Positions 7,788 through 14,670 of a stretch of 33,570 nucleotides of DNA are shown here, piece by piece. The notes below the pieces were generated by a model. That model saw only the letters and a program-made list of their open reading frames with translations. It ran no database searches and had not been told where the DNA came from. This stretch comes from Acidobacteriaceae bacterium (lineage in GTDB: Bacteria; Acidobacteriota; Terriglobia; Terriglobales; Acidobacteriaceae), in assembly GCA_003152695.1 (NCBI GenBank), contig PMAT01000109.1, forward strand, positions 326 to 33,895, read 5' to 3'. The position numbers were made by a program, and so were the translations under genes. How positions within the stretch are numbered: the first letter of the stretch is position 1; every line of letters starts with the position of its first letter.

Positions 7788-7814
7788 GACCCAGCGGAGA
7801 GTGTCCGCTGGGTC
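7788..7814. repeat. Perfect 11-bp inverted repeat (hairpin)
   Basis: GACCCAGCGGA (7788-7798) and TCCGCTGGGTC (7804-7814) are exact reverse complements around the 5-nt loop GAGTG. There is no T-run on either side, so a classical intrinsic terminator is unlikely. It could be a REP-like element, an RNA stem or a binding site for a dimeric regulator. Confidence 0.85.
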
Positions 7815-8061
7815 AGCCTGCCTTTGCTGGAAAACCCTGCGGCAGGTGCGTGGGGTAAGGAGGAGAATGGTAACCTGCGTCGCTTCGCCGCCGATACAGT
7901 TTCTTATCTGGCGGCCGGGTTTCACTGCGTTGCTAAATGTAGAGTGCCAGTTCCGCTCGGCCAGAACATCCCCCTGAGGCCGTACCTGTCGTGCCGCTTT
8001 CGTCGTATCGGAAACTGGCTGAGCAGTTCGTCCCAATCGCCGCTTCAACCGCCCGGAACGG

Positions 8062-8070
8062 TGCTATCCT
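8062..8070 (+). promoter_or_regulatory. Candidate extended -10 promoter
   Basis: TGC followed by TATCCT (8065-8070) forms an extended -10 about 23 nt before the ATG at 8093. No good -35 is visible. The predicted start near 8077 would leave a leader of about 16 nt that is almost entirely the ribosome binding site. Confidence 0.35.
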
Positions 8071-8092
8071 ACGCGCAAAGGAGGGCTTGTTT

Positions 8093-8437
8093 ATGGCTCG
8101 CTTCGCGCTGTGCTTCATCCTGCTAGCCGCTGCCCTCGGCCACGCCAGCCAGTCGCCGGCCACACCTGACAACCCGGTCATAAGCCCGAATCTCGCGGGC
8201 CTGAGCTCGCCGATGGCAACAGACAGCGGGCAGCGACCGTTGGTAGCGGCCGAATTGCCGCAGGACATCGCGCGCGCCGGTGCCGACGAAGGAATCTGCT
8301 ACAAGATTCGCGCTTACATTTTCAAGCGCGATGACGACCACGCGCCTCAGTTTGTCAGGAGCACGACCTGCGGTCCAGGTCAGCCACGCGCAAAAGATGC
8401 CGTCTGGCCGAAGGCGCGACTGGTACCGGCTGATTGA
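8093..8437 (+). CDS. Small secreted protein, unknown function
   Basis: A 114-residue protein whose ATG is preceded by AAAGGAGGG at ideal spacing; an upstream in-frame ATG at 7991 is rejected. Residues 1-19 form a signal peptide (MARF, then a Leu/Ala-rich core, cleavage near GHASQ). The mature part begins with a Pro/Ser-rich linker. It ends with CYKIRAYIFKRDDDHAPQFV, then STTCGPG, with two cysteines 24 residues apart that could form a disulphide. Similar small exported proteins with a CYKxRxYIFxRDD motif occur in acidobacteria (from memory). Function is unknown. It is convergent with citF. Confidence 0.75.
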   Translation: MARFALCFILLAAALGHASQSPATPDNPVISPNLAGLSSPMATDSGQRPLVAAELPQDIARAGADEGICYKIRAYIFKRDDDHAPQFVRSTTCGPGQPRAKDAVWPKARLVPAD

Positions 8438-8487
8438 GATGGAGGCGATGCTTCTGCCGAAAAGTTCGCGAGGCTGAAGGCAAATCG

Positions 8488-8503
8488 CGCTATTGCCAGC
8501 GCA
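8488..8503 (-). terminator. Weak hairpin just after the citF stop
   Basis: On the minus strand GCGCT and AGCGC pair around a six-base loop, followed by GATTT, starting 3 nt beyond the citF stop at 8507. The stem is only 5 bp, so this is a tentative operon terminator. Confidence 0.25.
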
Positions 8504-8506
8504 TTA

Positions 8507-10114
8507 CTACTCTCCGCCGCTGACCTTGGGCGCGTAAGGATTGTCGTCCACCACCTGCCATACGGTATCGAGCACCGTTCCGTCCACCCACTTCACGACA
8601 GCCACTGGACGATCAAGTAGCCGGGGCTTGGCCGGTTTGCCGCCGCAGATCTTCTCCACTTCGGCTTGCAGTTCTTCGATGGGACGAATCGGCAGACCCT
8701 TGCCTTTCACCGCATCCAGCAAGTCTTGCCGCCGCGGATTGATGGCGATGCCGCGTTCGGTCGCAACCACGTCGATCAGTTCACCCGGCCCGGTCATCGT
8801 AGTCACCTCGTCGACGATCACCGGAATGCGATCGCGGAACGACGGGACCGCAAGAATCGTGCATCCTGCGAACAGGCAATTCTGCCAGCCGCCAATTCCG
8901 TGCAGCAGCCGTCCGTCGGAATGGGTCACGACATTCGCATTGAAGTTGACGTCGACCTCGGTTGCGCCCAGCACGGCGGCGTCAATCATCGAAGCAAAGT
9001 TACCCTTGCCGTGAAAGTTGTACGAGGTGAACGGACTGGTGGCCACATGACGAGGATTGCTGGCGATCGAATGCACTGCATCCAGGTCGAACGTCTGCCC
9101 GTCGAGAATGTATCCGATGAGACCTTCGCTGAGCAGATCGACCAGGTACTTGGTTGAGCCTCCGCGCACGAAGCCGGCCTTCACGTTGGCTTGTTTCATC
9201 ATGCCGGCCAGGTAATCCACAAAAGCCAGCGCAATGCCACCTGCGCCAGCCTGGAAGGAGAAGCCATCGCGCATGATTCCGCTGTCGCGCAGAAAGCGCG
9301 CCACCAGCTCGGAAATTCGCAGGCGATCGGGGCTGCGAGTGATCTGCGTGGTGCCACTGACAATCAGGGAAGGATCGCCGATGGAGTCAACCTCGACCAC
9401 GTAGTCAACATTGTTGCCCTGAATCTGCCAGGGAATGCAGGGGAACGGAACCAGATTGTCGGTCACAACGATGACGCGATCGGCATAGACGGAATCGGCG
9501 AGCGCGAATCCCAGCGAACCGCATGCCGACCTTCCGTGCGATCCGTCGGCGTTGCCAAAGAAGTCCGCCGTGGGCGCGGCGATCACCGCGATGTCAATCC
9601 GGACTTCGCCATCCTGCACCGCCTGCCAGCGCCCGCCGTGCGAGCGCAACACCCCCAGGCCGCGCATGTGTCCGTGCGAGCAATAATCGCCGAGCGGCCC
9701 ATTCATGCTGCCTTCGATGTGATGCACCGCCCCCGACTTCATAAGGTCGATCACCGGCTCGTGACACGGAAACGATGCGCTGGGAAACCACACCAGGTCT
9801 TTGGCGCCCATGCGCGCGGCGGTCTGCAATGCGGTGAGCGCGACGCGGTCGCCGTTACGCAGGTGATGATGACTGCTGATGGTCATGCCATCACGCAGTC
9901 CGCAGAGACGCAGCGCGGTTTCCAGATTGGCGACGCGCTTGTCCCCGTTTGTGGGATAGTCGCTGCTGCTGCGAATCGGTGGGCCAGCTTTGTTTCCCGT
10001 AGGACAATGCTGGTTGACCCCCTTGTACGGCGCCTGTTCGCGACCGTTGACATGAGTTGGCACACGTCGGCCGGCAGCATTCGTTACCAAGCCCGTTGCC
10101 ACCCCCGCGCTCAT
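8507..10114 (-). CDS. citF: Citrate lyase alpha subunit (citrate:acetyl-ACP transferase) homologue
   Basis: A 535-residue homologue of CitF, the subunit that exchanges the acetyl group on the acyl carrier for citrate and releases acetate. Family signatures include LRDGMTISSHHHLRNGD near residue 75, IAAPTADFFGNADGSHGRSACGSLG, SFQAGAGGIALAF, and ATEVDVNFNANVVTHSDG followed by HGIGGWQN. Its length fits CitF (about 510) plus an N-terminal extension. The start codon overlaps the stop of the upstream citDE fusion as ATGA, so the two are translationally coupled, as expected for subunits of one complex. It is the last gene of the six-gene operon. Because the operon also carries a homoaconitase-like enzyme and PrpD, the physiological substrate may be a citrate analogue and not citrate itself. 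Confidence 0.88.
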   Translation of the reverse strand: MSAGVATGLVTNAAGRRVPTHVNGREQAPYKGVNQHCPTGNKAGPPIRSSSDYPTNGDKRVANLETALRLCGLRDGMTISSHHHLRNGDRVALTALQTAARMGAKDLVWFPSASFPCHEPVIDLMKSGAVHHIEGSMNGPLGDYCSHGHMRGLGVLRSHGGRWQAVQDGEVRIDIAVIAAPTADFFGNADGSHGRSACGSLGFALADSVYADRVIVVTDNLVPFPCIPWQIQGNNVDYVVEVDSIGDPSLIVSGTTQITRSPDRLRISELVARFLRDSGIMRDGFSFQAGAGGIALAFVDYLAGMMKQANVKAGFVRGGSTKYLVDLLSEGLIGYILDGQTFDLDAVHSIASNPRHVATSPFTSYNFHGKGNFASMIDAAVLGATEVDVNFNANVVTHSDGRLLHGIGGWQNCLFAGCTILAVPSFRDRIPVIVDEVTTMTGPGELIDVVATERGIAINPRRQDLLDAVKGKGLPIRPIEELQAEVEKICGGKPAKPRLLDRPVAVVKWVDGTVLDTVWQVVDDNPYAPKVSGGE

Positions 10115-11352
10115 GATGGTTCTCCAGTTGACGCCTGATCGGCAATGATGCCCATCTTCCTGGCTCGTGCGACCAGCTTCACTGCGCGCTGCACGACCGG
10201 AGCGTCAATCATCTTAGAGCCGAGGCTCACCACGCCAAGACCGCGAGCTTGTGCCTCTTCGAAGGCCGCAACGATTGCCAGCGCCTTCTCCAGTTCGTTC
10301 GGTGAGGGCGCAAATGCGCGATGAATGATCTCAATCTGCACCGGGTGAATACATCCCATGCCTTCAAACCCCATGGCGCGTGAAGCCTCGCCCCAGTGCA
10401 GCAGCCCGTCGGTGTCGACTACGTCACCATACACGGAGTCAATGGCCTGCACGCGCGCGGCGTGGGCGGCATTCACCACGCGCTGGCGGGCATAGAGCGA
10501 CTCGCTTCCGCCTGGAGTCTTGGCCACGCCGAGATCGGCGGTGTAATCCTCCAATCCGAGGGTGATGGCGGCAATGCGGTCCGAAGCCGTCGCGATGGCG
10601 AAGGCATTCTCGATGCCCAGCGCTGATTCGAGAATCGGCATCAGCCAAATGGGCCGCGTGACGCCCGCTCGTTGCGTGATCGAATCAACAGCTCCCACAA
10701 CGTCAGATATCTGCGCAGCGGTTTCGACTTTCGGAATCAGGATGACATCGGGCGACTGCGGAACGATCTCTTCCAGGTCGGCCAGTCCGAGCGGAAGCTG
10801 ATTGATTCGCACCATGCGCTCCGCCGCGCCGAAATCCACGGCCCGCAGCGCATTACGAACCAGCAACCGCGCCGCGTCTTTCTCGGCATAGTGCACCGAG
10901 TCTTCCAGGTCGAGGATGACCGCGTCTGGCCCATGCAGTCCGGCGTTGATGAAGTATTTGGGTTCGTTGCCGGGCAGATAGAGTCGGGATCGCCGCAGAC
11001 GGTCCCGCGGCGACGGCGCCGCAAGCGTCACCGCCTCTGGCAGCGCTGACTTGCCTTGTGCGAGTCCGGCGCGGCGCACCGCCGCCTCGATGCGCGCTGC
11101 GATCACGAATGGCAGCGCGCCTTCGTCCATGATCCCGATTAGCGCGTGTTCGACGCCCAGCGCGCGCAAGACGTCGCGAACTTGCCGGCGAATGACGTCA
11201 CCGTAGTACAGTTCGACGCGCGACCGCAGGCCGATCTCAATCCCGCCGCTGGCGCGCTCTTCGAAACTGACGTGCAAGTCGGAGCGAATGTCGTCGCCGG
11301 CGCGTCCCGCCTCGCCTCGTCGCAATGTGCTAATTTTTGCCACTGCCGGCAT
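10111..11352 (-). CDS. citE: Fused citrate lyase acyl carrier (CitD-like) and beta subunit (CitE)
   Basis: A 413-residue two-domain protein. Residues about 1-95 resemble the citrate lyase acyl carrier: IEIGLRSRVELYYGDVIRRQ, then DVLRALGV, then MDEGALPFVIAARIEAAVRR match the CitD core. Residues about 120-400 are CitE, a TIM-barrel aldolase-type lyase: RSRLYLPGNEPKY, AVILDLEDSVHYAEKDAAR, VRIN, IPKVETAAQI, ESALGIENA, LGLEDYTADL and GCIHPVQIEI. CitE cleaves citryl-carrier to oxaloacetate and acetyl-carrier. The serine that carries the prosthetic group in classical CitD (Ser14 in an ESxD context) is not in its exact place; the nearest candidate is Ser24 in DIRSDLHV. The ATG at 11352 overlaps the upstream dehydrogenase by 23 nt and has GGAG upstream. 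Its stop overlaps citF. Confidence 0.85.
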   Translation of the reverse strand: MPAVAKISTLRRGEAGRAGDDIRSDLHVSFEERASGGIEIGLRSRVELYYGDVIRRQVRDVLRALGVEHALIGIMDEGALPFVIAARIEAAVRRAGLAQGKSALPEAVTLAAPSPRDRLRRSRLYLPGNEPKYFINAGLHGPDAVILDLEDSVHYAEKDAARLLVRNALRAVDFGAAERMVRINQLPLGLADLEEIVPQSPDVILIPKVETAAQISDVVGAVDSITQRAGVTRPIWLMPILESALGIENAFAIATASDRIAAITLGLEDYTADLGVAKTPGGSESLYARQRVVNAAHAARVQAIDSVYGDVVDTDGLLHWGEASRAMGFEGMGCIHPVQIEIIHRAFAPSPNELEKALAIVAAFEEAQARGLGVVSLGSKMIDAPVVQRAVKLVARARKMGIIADQASTGEPS

Positions 11353-12556
11353 AAGCCTTCTCCACCGTCACCCCCAGCTTCGCCAGGATGGCGTCTGTCA
11401 TCTGGGTTGTCGAGGCGGCGCCCTGTGCCAGCGATTTCGCTCCGCCGGGGATGCGCATCATGTCATAGGTGCGCACTTGGCCCTCGGCCACAACCGCCGC
11501 GATAGCGTCGCGAATCTTGCACGCCTTGTGGTTCTCGCCGAGATGATCGAGCATCATCGCCGCCGAAAGAATCATAGCAATCGGGTTGACGATCGCCGGA
11601 TTCAGCTCGGCATACTTAGGAGCAGAGCCATGTGTGGGCTCAAACACTGCAACCTCGTGACCGATGTTGCCGGAAGCCGCAAAACCAAGCCCGCCAACCA
11701 GTCCCGCGAACGCGTCGCTGATGACATCGCCGAACAAGTTGCTGGCCACGATCACGCCATACTCTTCGGGGTTCTTGGTCAGCCACATGGTCTGCGCGTC
11801 GATGTTGGTGGACCACAGCGCAATCTCGCTGTACTGCTTCTGCACTTCCTTGGCGGCCTCTTCCATCATGCCTGAAGTTTCGCGCAGCACGTTGGGTTTC
11901 TCGCAGATGGTCACCGATTTGTAGCCGTGCTTGCGCGCATGAAGGAATGCGGCCTCGCAAATCCGGCGCGCTGCCGGACGCGTAATGATGCGGACTGAAA
12001 TCGCCAGGTCCTCACCGGCGACGTTGGCGAACGGCTTGAACTTCGGATGGGTGCACAATGCGTCACGCACCGGTTGCGGAGGATTCGTCCACTCTACTCC
12101 CGCATACAATCCTTCCGTGTTTTGGCGGAAGACCACCACGTCCACCTTGGGCTCTTCGAAGCCGCCAGCGGTTTTCTTGCGGACAAAGTTTAGCGGGTTT
12201 CCCGGGAACGACAGGCACGGCCGCGTGCACACATCGAGGTTGAAGATCTGGCGCATGGAAACAATCGGGCTGAAATACTGATAGCCTTTGCCGCGTAATG
12301 CAGGGCTTAACTCGGCCTCAGCTTCCTTCTTCGGCTTCGAGGTAATGGCACCGAACAGGCCGACCTTGTGCTGGCGCAGCAGCTCGATGGTGCGCTCGGG
12401 AAGAGCATTGCCTTCCTTGATCCAGCACTCCCAGCCGATGTCGGCGTGCACGTACTCAGCCTCGAAACCGACGGCGTCGAGCACCCGAATCGCTTCGGGC
12501 AGGACGTGATTGCCAATGCCATCGCCCGGCATGGACACGACTTTATGTTTTGCCAT
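11330..12556 (-). CDS. Isocitrate/isopropylmalate dehydrogenase family protein, probably NADP-dependent
   Basis: A 408-residue beta-decarboxylating dehydrogenase that oxidises and decarboxylates a 2-hydroxy-3-carboxy acid. The catalytic set is complete by comparison with E. coli IDH: Tyr151 (RQNTEGLYAGVEW), Lys220, and metal ligands Asp253, Asp277 and Asp281. Substrate-loop residues Ser96, Arg102 and Arg112 match IDH Ser113, Arg119 and Arg129, but Ile98 replaces the Asn115 that contacts isocitrate. HGSAPKY (309-315) keeps the Lys-Tyr pair typical of NADP enzymes. The substrate could thus be isocitrate or a close analogue. The ATG at 12556 has GAGGAG upstream; an ATG at 12640 inside the repeat element is rejected. 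The gene follows the hydratase by 148 nt and overlaps citDE by 23 nt. Confidence 0.88.
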   Translation of the reverse strand: MAKHKVVSMPGDGIGNHVLPEAIRVLDAVGFEAEYVHADIGWECWIKEGNALPERTIELLRQHKVGLFGAITSKPKKEAEAELSPALRGKGYQYFSPIVSMRQIFNLDVCTRPCLSFPGNPLNFVRKKTAGGFEEPKVDVVVFRQNTEGLYAGVEWTNPPQPVRDALCTHPKFKPFANVAGEDLAISVRIITRPAARRICEAAFLHARKHGYKSVTICEKPNVLRETSGMMEEAAKEVQKQYSEIALWSTNIDAQTMWLTKNPEEYGVIVASNLFGDVISDAFAGLVGGLGFAASGNIGHEVAVFEPTHGSAPKYAELNPAIVNPIAMILSAAMMLDHLGENHKACKIRDAIAAVVAEGQVRTYDMMRIPGGAKSLAQGAASTTQMTDAILAKLGVTVEKAYAGSGKN

Positions 12557-12600
12557 GAATGCCAACTCCTCTACACAACCGAGTATTCCTCTGGATGGAT

Positions 12601-12656
12601 TTGTCATCCTGAGCGGAGTGCGGTCGCCTCGCGACCGCACGGAGTCGAAGGACCCC
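12601..12656. repeat. REP-like palindromic element with perfect 10-bp stem
   Basis: TTGTCATCCTGAGCGGA leads into GTGCGGTCGC (12618-12627), loop CTC, and GCGACCGCAC (12631-12640), then GGAGTCGAAGGACCCC. The stem is perfect. The flanking TGTCATCCTGAGCG and CGAAGGACC words are common in dispersed acidobacterial intergenic repeats (recalled, not searched). It lies inside the operon between the hydratase and dehydrogenase genes, where its RNA hairpin could affect mRNA processing or stability. Confidence 0.8.
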
Positions 12657-12704
12657 TATTACGCACATTAACCGTCCACTGCTCTATGTCACACATTGTG
12701 GGAC

Positions 12705-14669
12705 TCACACTCGCACCGATACCGCGCTCAGCCCCAGTTTCCGGCTTACCAGATTTTCCACGCCGCCGGCAATCACCAGCGACTGGGGCACACTGCCCAG
12801 CGCCGGGAACGCAAACTGCTCGCCGGAGTAGCGTATAGTGCTCGCGGAAAAATCAACCTCGACCTCGTCCCCCGGAATAATCGTCTTCTCCTCGCGCGCG
12901 ACCGCATCGGAAAACTTTGCGCGCAACCGGTCCACCAGTTCGGGTGTCTCGATGCACAGAAATCCGTTATTGAACGCGTTGCGCAGATAAGTCTGCGAGA
13001 AACTACCCGCAATCACCAGTGGAATGCCTTTGTACTTGAGCGCCGTCACCGCCTGTTCGCGACTGGAACCCGTGCCAAAGTTGAAGCCGCCGACAATGAC
13101 GTCCCCCGCTTGCGTGCGCCCAGCAAACCGGGGATCGTAATTTTCCATCACTGCGCGCGCCATCATCTCCGGCGTCATGTCTTCGCGATAGGTGTAGTCC
13201 TTGCCGTAGATGCCGTCGGTGTTCAGGTTATCCTGCGGCAAGAAGATCAGCCTTCCGCTCACGCGTTGCGGAAACCCGGGCAGGATTTCGACCTTCTCGG
13301 CCGGAGCCGCACCGGTGACGAGCACTTCAAAATGTTTCTTCAGTTCGCGATACTCGGCCTCGGCAGGTCCACAGATGTAGCCGGCGACGGCGGAAGCAGC
13401 GACGACTTCGGGACTGCCAAGATAGCACTGCGCATCGCGCGAACCCATCCGTCCCTTGAAATTACGATTGGTGGCGGAGATACCAACCTCGCCCGCTTCG
13501 AGCAATCCCGTACCCAGGCCGATGCACGGCCCACATCCTGACGGTAGCGGATGCGCGCCCGCTTCGAGGAAGGTTTGCCACACGCCGCGCTTTTCTGCTT
13601 CCTCCTGCACCGCGCGACTGGCCGCCGCAAGATAAAACTGCACACCCTCCGCGACCTTCTTGCCTTGCAGCACCTTCGCCGCAGCTTCGAGGTCTTCCAG
13701 CCGCGAGTTCACGCACGAAACCAGATACGCCTTCTGGATCGCGACTTTCCTCTTCGCGACTTCGGCGACCGACTGCATCACCTGCACCGTATCCGGGCCC
13801 GAAACGTGAGGCGTGACCTCCGCCAGATCCAGCGTGATCCGGCACGCGTACGACGCATCTTTGTCCGGAGCCGGAGGATTCGTGCGCCACTTCTCAAATT
13901 TCTCTTGGGGAATACGCGTGACCCCCTGCGCCCGCAATTCTCGATTGCGCGCTTCGAGGTAACCTAGCGTAATCTCATCCACCGGAAACCAGCCGACCAG
14001 CGTTCCCCACTCGGTGGACATGTTGGCGATGGTCAGTCGCGCATCCATGCTGAGCGACGCCACACCGGGCCCAGTGAACTCGACCGCGGCATTCAACACT
14101 TCTTCCCGGTTGTAGAGTCCGCACAACGTCACGATCACATCTTTGCCGGTCGCACCCGGCGCAAGCTGGCCTTCGAGCACAACCTGCACCGTGCGCGGAA
14201 TCTGCCACCAGAACTCACCCGTCGCCCAGATGGCGGCCGCGTCGGTGCGAACTACCGGCGTGCCGATCGCGCCCAATGCGCCATACATATTGGAGTGCGA
14301 ATCGGAGGCGACGACGAATGTCCCCGGCAGTACGTAGCCCTTCTCCACCATGATCTGATGGCCGATGCCGGTACCGGGCGGATAAAAGTCGATGCCTTGC
14401 TCGCGCGCAAAAGCCTCCATGCTGCGATACTTCGCCAGGTTCGACGCTTCCGTGTTCTGAATGTCATGGTCGGCGGTGATGATCGGCTGCGCGGGATCGT
14501 GTATCTTCTTCGCGCCGATGGCTTTGAACTTCTTCATTACCGCCGAGGTGTTGTCGTGGGTCATCACGTGATAGGGCCGGACGGAAAGGAAGTCACCTGC
14601 GCGCAGCGGGCGGCCCGGACCCTCGGCCATATGGGCTTGCGCGATCCTTTCGACGATGGTCTGCCCCAT
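12705..14669 (-). CDS. Aconitase-family hydratase, homoaconitase (Lys4)-like, with fused swivel domain
   Basis: A 654-residue single-chain [4Fe-4S] hydro-lyase. Cluster cysteines are Cys319 (LVSCVNS), Cys379 and Cys382 (SGCGPCIG). TADHDIQN (65-72), GIGHQIMVEKGY (101-112), ASDSHSNMYG (121-130) and RTDAAAIWATG (141-151) are active-site loops, and NRNFKGRMGS (401-410) is the arginine loop. The C-terminal swivel domain begins about 500 and contains GGFNFGTGSSREQA. The wording of these loops, with WWQIP and LTIANMSTEWG, is closest in my memory to fungal mitochondrial homoaconitase Lys4, not to bacterial AcnA/AcnB. Substrate (cis-aconitate, homoaconitate or methylaconitate) is undecided. It starts one base after the prpD-like stop, hence translationally coupled. 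Confidence 0.87.
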   Translation of the reverse strand: MGQTIVERIAQAHMAEGPGRPLRAGDFLSVRPYHVMTHDNTSAVMKKFKAIGAKKIHDPAQPIITADHDIQNTEASNLAKYRSMEAFAREQGIDFYPPGTGIGHQIMVEKGYVLPGTFVVASDSHSNMYGALGAIGTPVVRTDAAAIWATGEFWWQIPRTVQVVLEGQLAPGATGKDVIVTLCGLYNREEVLNAAVEFTGPGVASLSMDARLTIANMSTEWGTLVGWFPVDEITLGYLEARNRELRAQGVTRIPQEKFEKWRTNPPAPDKDASYACRITLDLAEVTPHVSGPDTVQVMQSVAEVAKRKVAIQKAYLVSCVNSRLEDLEAAAKVLQGKKVAEGVQFYLAAASRAVQEEAEKRGVWQTFLEAGAHPLPSGCGPCIGLGTGLLEAGEVGISATNRNFKGRMGSRDAQCYLGSPEVVAASAVAGYICGPAEAEYRELKKHFEVLVTGAAPAEKVEILPGFPQRVSGRLIFLPQDNLNTDGIYGKDYTYREDMTPEMMARAVMENYDPRFAGRTQAGDVIVGGFNFGTGSSREQAVTALKYKGIPLVIAGSFSQTYLRNAFNNGFLCIETPELVDRLRAKFSDAVAREEKTIIPGDEVEVDFSASTIRYSGEQFAFPALGSVPQSLVIAGGVENLVSRKLGLSAVSVRV

Positions 14670-14670
14670 C

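Larger units (their letters stand above)
7644..8092. other. Intergenic region, 449 nt, no supported gene
   Basis: Short open frames exist on both strands here, but none has a ribosome binding site, recognisable family or codon pattern like the neighbours. The region carries the perfect hairpin at 7788-7814 and, at its right end, the start signals of the gene at 8093. Confidence 0.6.

Noticed and set aside
9191-10138. 315-residue plus-strand open frame
   Set aside because: Fully antisense to citF; His/Arg-rich composition typical of a shadow frame and no start signal.
11330-12640. Upstream start at 12640 for the dehydrogenase
   Set aside because: The extra 28 codons run through the palindromic repeat; the ATG at 12556 has a good ribosome binding site and fits the family N-terminus.
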